This document shows positions 1-9,437 of a stretch of DNA of 64,000 nucleotides, in pieces (position 1 is the stretch's first letter; each line of letters starts with the position of its first letter). Source of the DNA: Gonatopus flavifemur (lineage: Eukaryota; Arthropoda; Insecta; Hymenoptera; Dryinidae); NCBI GenBank assembly GCA_018340375.1, contig JAFFJZ010000052.1, positions 372,001 to 436,000 on the forward strand, read 5' to 3'. The notes beneath the pieces were generated by a model that did no database searches, was not told the DNA's origin, and worked only from the letters and a program-made list of their open reading frames with translations. The position numbers and the translations under genes were made by a program.

Positions 1-676
1 GGGGCTCAAATTTAGTTTTTAGAAGAAATTTGCATCCACCAAGAGGCTCACCGGTAAGAAAGTGCCAGTGCGGCGATTTGTTTGGACTTTGTTTTGTGAT
101 TGAAGAGTGTCCTCCGAGTGCTCCTGTTCTCGGTTTTTTCCTTATCTTCACGTTTCAAGATAGCTTCATCCCCTCGTACGTGTTTGTCCTCCCTCGAGTA
201 AAAGTTTGTGGTCGCGGTTTCTCTGAGTCCTCCCTTTGTTTGGTTAATGTGAACGGCTTTGTCCGTGTGGAGTATTCTCTCATGGTCGTGCCCTCCGTAT
301 TCTCTCATTGCCCTGTGTTCCCTTGGTTGATTATATGAACTTTGATTGCGTGTATACATTTTTCTTATCACGACATGGTCGTACCTGTTGTAAAATCATT
401 GAATTCAAATATATACGTCATGAGGCACGTGGTCCTAATTCGAGGTTCTGGTGGCTTTTGTTATTTGAAGGCGACCCACCTCTTCGCCCTGAACTTTCCC
501 TTGTCCCTTGACCCCTCCAAGACTATCGTGAACATATTACTTGTTGTTTCTCAATATGTTTCAGGTCACATTATTATCATAAATATCCACGACAGGGATC
601 GTGGAGGCGCTCAACCAACCTTGCGCCTTTGTGCATGGGTATTGAAGTTACCCATCACACTACTGAACAGTTTATA
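1..676. other. Unassigned sequence left of the first mariner
   Basis: Overlapping open frames exist on both strands (for example 30-338 plus and 48-371 minus), but neither resembles a family I recognise. They mirror each other, as expected of chance open frames. I see no repeat structure, splice pattern or RNA gene here. Confidence 0.4.
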
Positions 677-1967
677 CAGGTTGGTTGAAAAGTTTCTGCG
701 CTCGAAATGAAAGAGTACTGTTTTTGTTACGAAATAAATTTTTTTATCCAATATAATCTCCTAGAAGCTCAATACACTTGTTCCAATGATCTTCCAATAA
801 TTTTATCCCATCCTTATAATGGTTTTCCGGAAGCTCTGCAAAATAACCGTCTACGACTGCTATGGCCTCTTCATTCGACGAAAAATGCTTTTTACGAAGG
901 AATTGTTTGAGATTTCTGAAGAGATAGTAGTCGCTAGGAGCCAAATCTGGCGAATACGGTGGATGTTCAAGCAATTCGTACTTGAGTTCTTTGAATTTAG
1001 CCATCGTCAAAACACTCTTGTGAGCAGGTGCATTATCTTTATGAAACATGATTTTTTTCTTCTTGAAACCAGGTCTTTTCTCACGAATTTTTTCATCAAG
1101 CTGATCCAAAAGGCTGCAGTAATATTCGGAGTTGATTGTTTTACCTTTCTGAAGATAATCAATGAACAAAATTCCTTCTGCATCCCAAAAAACTGATGCC
1201 ATAACCTTTTTTGCTGATCGTTGTGACTTCACCTGCTTTGGAGCTGAACAACCAGCTTCAGTCCACTGTAAACGTTCTTGTTTCAATTTAGGATCATGGT
1301 GGTAGATCCAAGTCTCATCCATAGTTATAAAACGACGCAAGAAGTCGGTTTTATTCTGCTTAAAACGCTCCAAATTACGCTGAGAAATTTGTTTTCGATC
1401 CAGTTTTTGTTGAATTGTTAACGTGTGCGGCACTAACTTTCCAAACAGTTTTTTCATACGTAACTCTTCATGTGAAATATGGAGTACCCGTTCGTCTGAG
1501 ATGCCTATGGCATTAGCAATTCCACGCTTAGTCAAACTTGGATCTTCACTAACCATATTATGTACATGCTCAATGATTTCTGCTGTGGTTGCAGTTTTTG
1601 GTCGTCCTTCGCCTGGATCGTCTTCAAGGCTAGTACGACCACGTTTAAATTCACCAGCCCAAAATTCAACGGTGCATTTTGAAGGTGAGGACTCCTTATA
1701 CACTTCTAACAATTGTTCATAAATTTCCTTTGCTTTTAAACCCTTCAAAACAAAGAATCTAATGACTGCACGATATTCAATTTTTTCCATATTAAGAAAA
1801 ATCAATGACACGTCAACTTCAAATGGCTTGTAAACAAAGAATGAACTGACAGAATGACTTGTAACTTTGCATGTGTTCTCAGGACAGATATACCGACTTG
1901 AGAAAAAAAAAGTTTTGAGCTAGCAGTGCTATCTCTTGGTGAGCGCAGGAACTTTTCAACCAACCTG
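677..1967 (-). mobile_element. mariner transposon, full length, TA-flanked
   Basis: The element is 1,291 bp and is flanked by TA at 675-676 and 1968-1969, the target duplication expected of Tc1/mariner transposons. Both ends read CAGGTTGGTTGAAAAG inwards. The 27-bp inverted repeats differ at one position (19, T against C). The single long reading frame inside lies on the minus strand and is uninterrupted. Length, TIR size, TA target and a DD34D transposase all fit the mariner family. Near-identical ends and an open frame suggest a fairly recent insertion. Confidence 0.95.
744..1790 (-). CDS. mariner transposase (DD34D), intact
   Basis: The frame encodes 348 residues, the usual mariner length (about 345). 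It is read from the Met that begins MEKIEYRAV; an upstream in-frame Met would add only seven residues. The N-terminal part (roughly residues 1-115) has the paired helix-turn-helix DNA-binding architecture of the family. The catalytic core shows Asp in MDETWIYHH, Asp in HKDNAPAH and Asp in YSPDLAPSDYYLF. I count 34 residues between the last two, the mariner signature. In this family the enzyme cuts at the TIRs and inserts at TA in the nucleus. No stop or frameshift is present. I have not aligned it to named subfamilies. Confidence 0.93.
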   Translation of the reverse strand: MEKIEYRAVIRFFVLKGLKAKEIYEQLLEVYKESSPSKCTVEFWAGEFKRGRTSLEDDPGEGRPKTATTAEIIEHVHNMVSEDPSLTKRGIANAIGISDERVLHISHEELRMKKLFGKLVPHTLTIQQKLDRKQISQRNLERFKQNKTDFLRRFITMDETWIYHHDPKLKQERLQWTEAGCSAPKQVKSQRSAKKVMASVFWDAEGILFIDYLQKGKTINSEYYCSLLDQLDEKIREKRPGFKKKKIMFHKDNAPAHKSVLTMAKFKELKYELLEHPPYSPDLAPSDYYLFRNLKQFLRKKHFSSNEEAIAVVDGYFAELPENHYKDGIKLLEDHWNKCIELLGDYIG

Positions 1968-1969
1968 TA

Positions 1970-3339
1970 CACTTATCATCATCATCTATGACAGTTGAAA
2001 TAGCATGTTACTGCGTATCACAGGGTAATAAATGACAGTACAATGCCCGATACAAAAATAAAAACTGACACTTTTTATCATACTGTCACTCAGTCTTGTT
2101 CTCAAGAGTTCAATCAAGTCTGTGTCTGAATATCCCCATTCTCAAATATCCCTAATCTCAAATATCTTCGAATGTCTTCCATATTTGAGTCTTAAATATC
2201 TGTATTCTTGATGCAGATTTCTTTTGATTCCGATACATATCAGGCATGGATATGTCAATAAGTATTGAGATGTGAGAATAAAGTATTTAGCAAGGAAAAT
2301 ATTTTCTTCGGATCACTCATATTTAGGAATAGACTTATTCGGGAAGAGGAATGATCAGAAATACGGATATTTGATACTACAGACATCTCAGAATAGAGAT
2401 GTTCAACAATGGAGATCATTTAAAAATCAAGACATTTAGGATTAGGGATATTAAGACATAGACTTGATTGGGATGAAAAAAAATGAACAACAGAGTTATT
2501 CATTCAACGAATTAGAATTGGGAAAAATGAAAAAAGGAATATTTTCGTCGATTTGTAATCATCTTGTTCGATGTTAAATCATATATCGAAATGATTCGTA
2601 ATGTTCGGATTTTCCAGAGTGGAAAAAAGTTTGAATCTTTCGCATCATGGTCGACTTCGTAGTGGATTTTGTCATATTCCTCACCATCAATCCATTTCAA
2701 GGTCAAATGATTTGAATTTCAACTGTATTTTAGAATCCAATTTGATCGTAATAATACCAACTTTGTATCACAGTGTGATGAGTTCGAATTCAATGCCGGA
2801 TACAAGAAAGCTCTCTAAATATAGATACATTCGTGATGGAGGATCATATACTCTCATACGAAATCGATGATAATGCGCAAAATTCAAACATCTCTTCTTT
2901 GATAATAAGAGGAATTTGTTCCGAAGGATGATTCGAATTTCCGGATGAGAATAGCAAAAGATATTTTTCCCTTCTAACTCACAGTGGTATTTGGAAAAAA
3001 CAATTAGACTCCCCGCATTCTCATTGATTTCGTATCAGAGTGCATGATTCTCTATCACAAGTTTGTTCCGATAGAGTATGCAAAACTCGGAACTATTATG
3101 TCACAATTACACAGTCACAAACGACATGCCATACTTGTTGATCGAAACAACATGCACTTTGTATCCCAGCACAATGAAGAGAAATGAATCAGTGTCCGAT
3201 TGAACCATTTCGAAACTCATCACACTGAATTTCCCACTATTGTTGATATTCTACTAATATCTCAAAAAAAATTTTCAAAATGAATCGAATAAAAATTTCA
3301 AAAGTAAAAAAAATTGATAGATTCCGAATAGGAGCAAGA
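1970..3339. other. No recognised gene; AT-rich spacer
   Basis: Apart from the imperfect inverted repeat at 2110-2481, I see only short open frames on both strands (for example 2512-2706 minus). None resembles a known family. Minus-strand coding-like stretches around 2600 and 3110-3240 could be decayed exons linked to the small frame at 3340-3641, but no splice sites convinced me. Confidence 0.3.
2110..2481. repeat. Imperfect inverted repeat
   Basis: The left arm around 2112-2160 contains CAATCAAGTCTGTGTCTGAA. The right arm around 2435-2475, read in reverse complement, contains CAATCAAGTCTATGTCTTAA. Both continue with related AATATCCC and CTAAT motifs. Identity is roughly three quarters over about 40 bp, and the loop is about 270 bp. 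An old foldback MITE is possible; I could not define ends or a target duplication. Confidence 0.35.
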
Positions 3340-3641
3340 GTAGTAATTTCAACGTTTCACTACGTTGCGGAAATCGTTCTCCAAATCCTGAGGGGACATA
3401 ACCTTCTCATAGATGACTTCCACGTTGTCGGAAGAATTGATCTGGAAATGGATGTTGTTAGGTGTCACAGATTCCGGATGACCGATGAGGCATACATGTG
3501 AACCCGCAGTTGAAGCTTTGTCGGCTTGATAATTGATAACTCGCACTCCACTTCAAATCTGCCATCAGTGATCGCTCTCAGTCCAGAAGACAGGTTTCCT
3601 ATGGTGACAACTATGAACAATGATCTAAAGTAGCCACTCAT
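3340..3641 (-). pseudogene. Possible small secreted protein, frameshifted
   Basis: A minus-strand ATG at 3641 opens a frame beginning MSGYFRSLFIVVTIG, which looks like a signal peptide, followed by a likely cleavage region and the stretch ITDGRFEVEC. The continuation that looks protein-like (RVINYQADKAST onward to VVKR) lies in a different frame ending near 3349. A single indel near 3543 or a missed intron would connect them. I do not recognise the family. It could be a decayed host gene or part of an unrecognised element. Confidence 0.22.
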
Positions 3642-3789
3642 TTCTGAAAAGGATCATATATATATATGGGGCATTTCCACGTCAGATCGGCCGGAAAAAA
3701 AGTGAAGCCGGAGAAAAGTTGTGATTGTGTAAATTATTATCTGATGATATACCAATAAAATTTTATAACTACCAAATACGTTATTTACA

Positions 3790-6433
3790 CAAATGTTGGA
3801 GTTACAATTTCTTTATTCTTCATTTTACATCATTCGAAGTAGTCTTGAATGCAACAACATTTTTACGGATCGAGAATGCGTGATGGAACGAAAGTGTTCC
3901 TTCCACTGTTTTGCACTTTTCATGCCCAGTTTTCAAATACTCAGTTGCAACTTTGTAGTCGCCCTGAGAACAAAAGCATAGATGATAATTTTTTAAACTA
4001 TCTGAAGTCCACTCGTATAGTTTTGCATCTGTTAGAATCTCATGTCTTGTCCCTCTCTGCAGGCAGTATCGTCTTACTAGGCGTTTTAATGTACCACCAA
4101 CACCATCGCAAGCTCCTTTCCCATGAGCAGTAGCGAAAAAGTTCCACTCTGCTTCTACTTAAAAATATTTTTTATGATGACTTAAATTAGAAAAATTTTT
4201 CTTATTTTCATACTGCTGTGGTGCACCGTCGGAAAAATAGATAATCTTTCCAACAACTGCAAACTTTTCTCCCAGAAACTGGATCACTTTCTTCTAGAAC
4301 ATGAACACAGTAATAGTATCATGTTCAAGACAATCCGATATTCCAACGTAGGATAGATGCTCGATCTTATTGGTTGGAATATCATGGTAGTATATGACGA
4401 ATGGGTGAACTGTCGCTTGATTATTATTCCAATGAAACCCTTAAATGACTTCTTGTACAATAAATGTGAGGTTTTCTGAAAAATCAAGCGTCACCACAAA
4501 TTCGCCTGGTTGTAAATTTCCTTTAATACTTCTGAAATGCCGGGATTGTTCCGTAGCAACGGAATCGTGTAATTTTAATTTCGTCAATTTCTCCACGAGC
4601 TACGAAATAAATTCTTCCTTACTGTCAGTCATAATTTTCAAAGTGGATCTAAATTCAAATGATAATAATTGAGATACGTCATGACAAGAATTATTAACTT
4701 CGTTTCAATGTGAGGACAAAGTTACCTATCGATGGGAATCCATTGTTTGTAAGTAATCTCATCAATTTCTGCATTATCAAAAGTTTCAATCAAGTTATTG
4801 CACAGAATATTTTTGTCCGGGCACGATTTGCATTGGCCTTCGTAACATTCACTACTTGGTACACTGTGAAAAATATACTTCCTAAACTGCCAAAGAAGTT
4901 TGGCAGTTTTTTACACAAACTTTTTTTGTAAATTACCAAACAAAAGTTTGTAAACATTCAAAAAATTTTGTGATTTCACGAAGATTTTTGAGAATTCACA
5001 AACTTTTGTTCGGCAATTTACAAGAAAGGTTCGGAAATTATTTTTGTAATTTTCAAGCATTTTTGTTTGGAATTCAACAAATTTTTTTTACAGTGTACTG
5101 AACACAACAAGTATCGAAGGAGCAATTTGTATGCGTTTTTCCCATGGAAAGGAATGTCCCAAGTTCCGGTCAATTGACTCCATCTGCAACCTGAGAATGA
5201 ATTTTTTAGTAGGATGCTGCTCAGAAGTAATTCGAAGTTCCCGCTATTTGAAAGTATGTATAATTCACCTTCGATCATCAGTTCAGCATTTTGATGGATA
5301 ATGCGAACGCATACAGTGTGAGTTCCACTAGCCCCTGCCAAAATGTATTCGGTTGGCCGAAGTTCAGCAAATCTAGAGAATCCAACTTGCGAATCTGGAA
5401 ACTCAAATTTGAAGCACTGGTATAATTCTTGTAAGTTGCAATAAAGAAGTCTTTCCTTCCTGGGTTCTTTCTTTGAAGCCATCACCATTGTCAATCAAGA
5501 CATGATCTTTCATTCCCGGGAGTTCTCTTGAGTTTCGCTCACATAGATAAAACTGCTTTATTGCAGCGATCGTTTCATCTGGGAATCCTTTTCCGATTTG
5601 TGCGTCAGGCACAGAAAGCACTCCCTTTCCATTTCTTAATTTTATCGCTTGATTGGCAATGTATTTGAAGCAGTTAAATCGTTTTGTTATATCAGTGACT
5701 TTGAAAAAAGATGGCAAAGATGTTAAAATTCGGAACTTATCGTCTCTGAAATAGTCACAGTTTATTTCATTAATCAAACTACCGAATCACAAGTGGTCGT
5801 ACGTACATAATTCAGGAAAGTATTGGGATCCGATACATTTCCACTCATGTAATTATCGTCCAACAATATTTGAAGTTTTCAACTTTGGAATATTACCGGG
5901 ATGTATTTTCGGCCTGGAACTTTTCTTGGTACGTGGTCATGACTCCTTCGTAAGCTTTCACTTTATCGTCATTGTCGATAGCAATTCTCACATTTGTGAT
6001 TTCTTTGAATTTCCGCTTGATGGTTGCTTGTGCAGATTCTACTTTTTCGGTCACATATTTTTTTTTAAAAAAGCCTATCGAGATGAAGGAATTATTAATA
6101 GATAGTAATGATTATACTTGAAGGAATTCATATAGTTAATGTAACTGGAACGTCTCAACTGAACATTCTTAATGAGATCTATTGAAAATTCGATTGATTC
6201 AATCAAAAACTCGGAGTTGATTCATTCCTCTAAGAATATTTGGGTATACGTACGCTCTGTTCTGTGAATTCTTCTGTTCTACCGTCGTTGTCCGACGAGC
6301 ATAATTCTAAGTGTGATTGGGGGGCTTGTTCTGGTTGGACCCCATTAATTTTTATTCTACATCTGGTGCAAACTACTGCATTATCAGGTACTGATTCAAA
6401 TTTCTGTTGATTTTCTTCCGATAATCTTCTCAA
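3790..6433 (-). pseudogene. Decayed gene of a multicopy, transposase-like arthropod family
   Basis: I recognise the protein pattern as a family present in many copies in arthropod genomes and usually labelled uncharacterized. Exon 1 (about 6433-6254) has a Cys motif, VCTRC, and ends at a GTACGT donor. Exon 2 (about 6050-5897) encodes a charged helix ending TTYQEKFQAENTSR before GTAATA. Exon 3 starts at 5778 after a TAG acceptor. Downstream come RLLYCNLQELY, VGFSRFAELRP and GTHTVCVRIIHQN (to about 5240), a CYEGQCKSCP segment (about 4840), a LDFSEN segment (about 4470), IIYFSDGA (about 4230) and TAHGKGACDGVGG (about 4110). The acidic residues in LDFSEN and YFSDGA could belong to a DDE-type nuclease fold; that is inference. 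A four-base duplication near 5455 shifts the frame, and several stops follow. Confidence 0.7.
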
Positions 6434-6904
6434 GTCTTTTACACTACCTACAAAAAAGGAAAGAGATCACGACAATAGTGGAGCGAGCTAAAAAGTGCTA
6501 CGTCAATAATGCAAAAGAGCATTACTCAACAATTGGAAAGTTGAACGCGTAAAAAAAGACTAATGATATACGAGAACTGACGGCCACTGCAGGTTCCGAA
6601 TAGATTCCAGCGAAGCTTTTTCTTTGGCGGACTCATATCGATTCATAAGTAAAGTCGAATAATTTGAATACTAAACGAAAATCCGCTATGAAAATTCAAA
6701 GGTTTCCACACAACTTTTGAACAAGAACAAACATCAGCCGGGAACAAATTGGTTATGATCTAAACAGACTAACCTCAGTCGCATCGACATATGAATAACG
6801 CGTAACAACAATTGGAATCAGCCGAATACAAGTTGATAGTTATCCAAATAAACTGAAGTTGATCGCATCGCAGCCGAGTGAAACATTTTACATGCACGGA
6901 GAAG

Positions 6905-7427
6905 TCATGACCACGTACCAAGAAAAGTCCCAGGCCGAAAATACATTCTGGTAATATTTCAAAGTTGAAAACTTCAAATATTGTTGAACGATAATTACAT
7001 GAAATGTAAATGTATCGAATCCCAATACTTCCCTTAATTATGTGAGTACGGCCACTTGTGATTCGATAATTTGATTAATGAAATAAACTGTGACCTTTTC
7101 AGATACGATAAGTTCCGAATTTCATCATCTTTGTCATCTTTGTTCAAATATACTGATATAATGAAACGATTCAACTGCTCTAAATACATGGTCAACCAAG
7201 CGATAAAATTGAGAGATGAGAAGGGAGTACTTTCTGTGCCTGACGCACAAACTGGAGGAATTTTCCCAGATGGAACGATCGCTGCAATGAAGCAGTCTCA
7301 TCTATGTGAGCAAAACTCAAGAGAACTCCCAGGAATGACATATCATGTCTTGATTAAAAATAGTGATGGCTTAGAAAAAAAAACCCAGGAAAGACTTCTT
7401 TATTGCAACTTACATTTGTGTCAATAA
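6905..7427 (+). pseudogene. Inverted partial copy of the 3790-6433 gene
   Basis: This plus-strand segment repeats the exon 2 end, intron and exon 3 start of the minus-strand gene. It has the same TTYQEK segment, the same GTAATAT donor, and the frame INEINCDLFRYDKF continuing to ERLLYCNL. It keeps the phase at the point where the minus-strand copy carries a four-base tandem duplication (GGAA twice). It then jumps directly into the sub-terminal repeat at about 7420, so everything downstream is deleted. The two copies point outwards from a centre near 6400. Either the element duplicated part of itself in inverted orientation or two copies recombined. Confidence 0.7.
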
Positions 7428-8068
7428 CGTACTTGGTAGTTATGAAATTCTATTGGGATATCCTTAAATAATCATTCACACAATAAAAAACTGAGAGAAA
7501 ATGGTTGCAAAATGATAATCGACAACCAGGCCAAAAATTGTATAATTTCCTCGCACTGTGGAATTTCAGTCTCGCGCAAAATCATGCCATAACGCGAGTT
7601 GCTTCACTAAAACGTTCATAACTTCCACAATTTTGAAGGCTCCTTGAATTTCAGAAATGGAAAATGTTCGTGAAGAATGCAGCTACGACATATATTTTTT
7701 TCGAAAAAATCGAAGACCAGGCCTTTCGAGATAAATTGACTTCTTTGAGAAGAATAATTTTTTTTTCAAAAAATTGTGGGGAAAAAAGTTTGTCAAAAAT
7801 TCCCCCAAAAAGAGAATTGAGTTGAGCAGATGTGTGAATTTTTCCAGAATTTTATTCCATCTCCCTGTTGAGATAATAGAAAATGAATAAAAATGTGATT
7901 TTTGTTTGTTTGTACTGTAAAATCCATACAACTGCATGAAAAAGGCTACTATCTGGGGTTTCGTCTTTGTTCGAGCACCTCTTCGACCCCACCAAATTTG
8001 GTCTAAATCGGAAACATGTCAGTTTCTCTCCGGCCGATCTGACGTGGAATGCCCCATAAATGTATATA

Positions 8069-9433
8069 CAAGGTGTCCCATTTCCATCTCTCAATGCAAA
8101 TATCTCAGAAACATGCATCTCAAACCAAAAGTACTTCATATCAAAGTTGTTATACAAAGAGGGGGCCACGAAACTACGATATCAGTTCCATCATAGATGG
8201 CCTTATGATCGATTAAGAGGGTCAACATCATTTTTTTAAACGGGAACCCCCACTTTTTATAGCATATCTTGATCCTACGCAAAAAACTGAGGAACTTTTG
8301 CTTGGAACGTTTTTCTGAATTTTTGCAGATGGCGCCACAATCGATGAAAAATCGAGTTCATGTAACAATATGCGGATATCTTGAGGAATGCATCCAAGAG
8401 CCAAAATATCTCATTCGAATGTTGTTGTTCAGAGAGGGGACGACACAATGGCGATATCAGTTCCATAGTAGATGGCGCTGTGGTCGATAAAAATGAGGTT
8501 TTTCAAATGGAAACTCTGACTTTTTATCGCATATCATGATTCTACGCGAAAAAATGAGGAATTCTCGTTTGAAACGTTTTTCCTAAATCCTTGAAGATGG
8601 AAACGGTGGAAAATGAGGTTGATGAAAAAGTTCTACTGCATTATGTGTGAAGCAATGCTCAACAAACGAATCAAAACAATAATAATTCCAGAGAAGAAAT
8701 CGAACACAAAACACAACAAATGTCATGTCCAAAACATTGTGAATGACTTTAATTCAATGTTTTGAAAACGACATTCATTGTGTTTTGTATTCGATTTCTT
8801 CTCTGAGATTATTATTGTTTCGATTTGTTTGTTGAGCGTTCCTTCACACCTAATGCAGTAGAACTTTTTCATCAACCTCATTTTTAACCGTTTCCATCTT
8901 CAAAAATTCAGGAAAAATGTTTCAATCAAAAATTCTTCATTTTTTCGCGTAGAATCATGATATGCAATAGAAAGTAGGAGTTTCCATTTGAAAAATTGAA
9001 GTTGACCTCATTTCCACCGACCACAGCGCCATCTACTATGGAACTGATATCGCGATTGTGTCGTACCCTCTCTTAACAACATTCGAATGAGATATTCCGG
9101 CTCTTGGATGCATTCCTCAAGATATCCGCATATTGTTTCATAGACCTCATTTTTCATCAATTGTGGCACCATCTTCAGAAATTTAGAAAAACGTTGCAAG
9201 CAAAAGTTCCTCAGTTTTTGCGTGGAATCAAGATATGCAATAAAAAGTGGGGGTTCCCGTTAAAAAAACTGATGCTGGCCCCATTTTAATCGATCATAAC
9301 GCCATCTATGATGCAACTGATATCGTAGTTCTGTGGCCCCCTCTGTGTATAATGACTTTCGTATGAAGTACTTTTGGTTCAAGATGCATGTTTTTGAGAT
9401 ATTTGCATTCAAAGATTGAAATGGGACACCCTG
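8069..9433. mobile_element. Foldback (near-palindromic) MITE, 1.37 kb
   Basis: TA flanks lie at 8067-8068 and 9434-9435. The ends read CAAGGTGTCCCATTTC at the left and CAGGGTGTCCCATTTC from the right. Almost the whole element is a pair of inverted arms of about 680 bp that meet near 8745-8755. Matching blocks include the GGGGGTTCCCG-type segment (8250 and 9255) and the block at 8700-8850. It has no coding capacity. The GGGTGTCCC terminus resembles that of the adjacent DD41D element, so mobilisation by a related transposase is plausible. Confidence 0.85.
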
Positions 9434-9437
9434 TATA

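Larger units (their letters stand above)
3665..8058 (-). mobile_element. TIR transposon carrying a multicopy arthropod gene and an inverted partial copy
   Basis: The ends carry matching inverted repeats. The left (3668-3695) and the right (reverse complement of 8029-8055) both begin GGGGCATT and continue CCACGTCAGATCGGCCGGA, differing by one T. The flanking bases extend the symmetry by TAT and ATA. Inside lie a decayed multi-exon gene on the minus strand and an inverted partial copy on the plus strand. A second, internal inverted pair (about 3716-3790 against 7420-7490) marks the sub-terminal zone of each copy. About 560 bp lie between the right sub-terminal zone and the right end but only about 50 bp at the left, so the left end is probably shortened. 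The superfamily is not assigned. Confidence 0.75.

Noticed and set aside
819..1722. Plus-strand open frames across the first mariner
   Set aside because: They are the antisense shadow of the intact minus-strand transposase.
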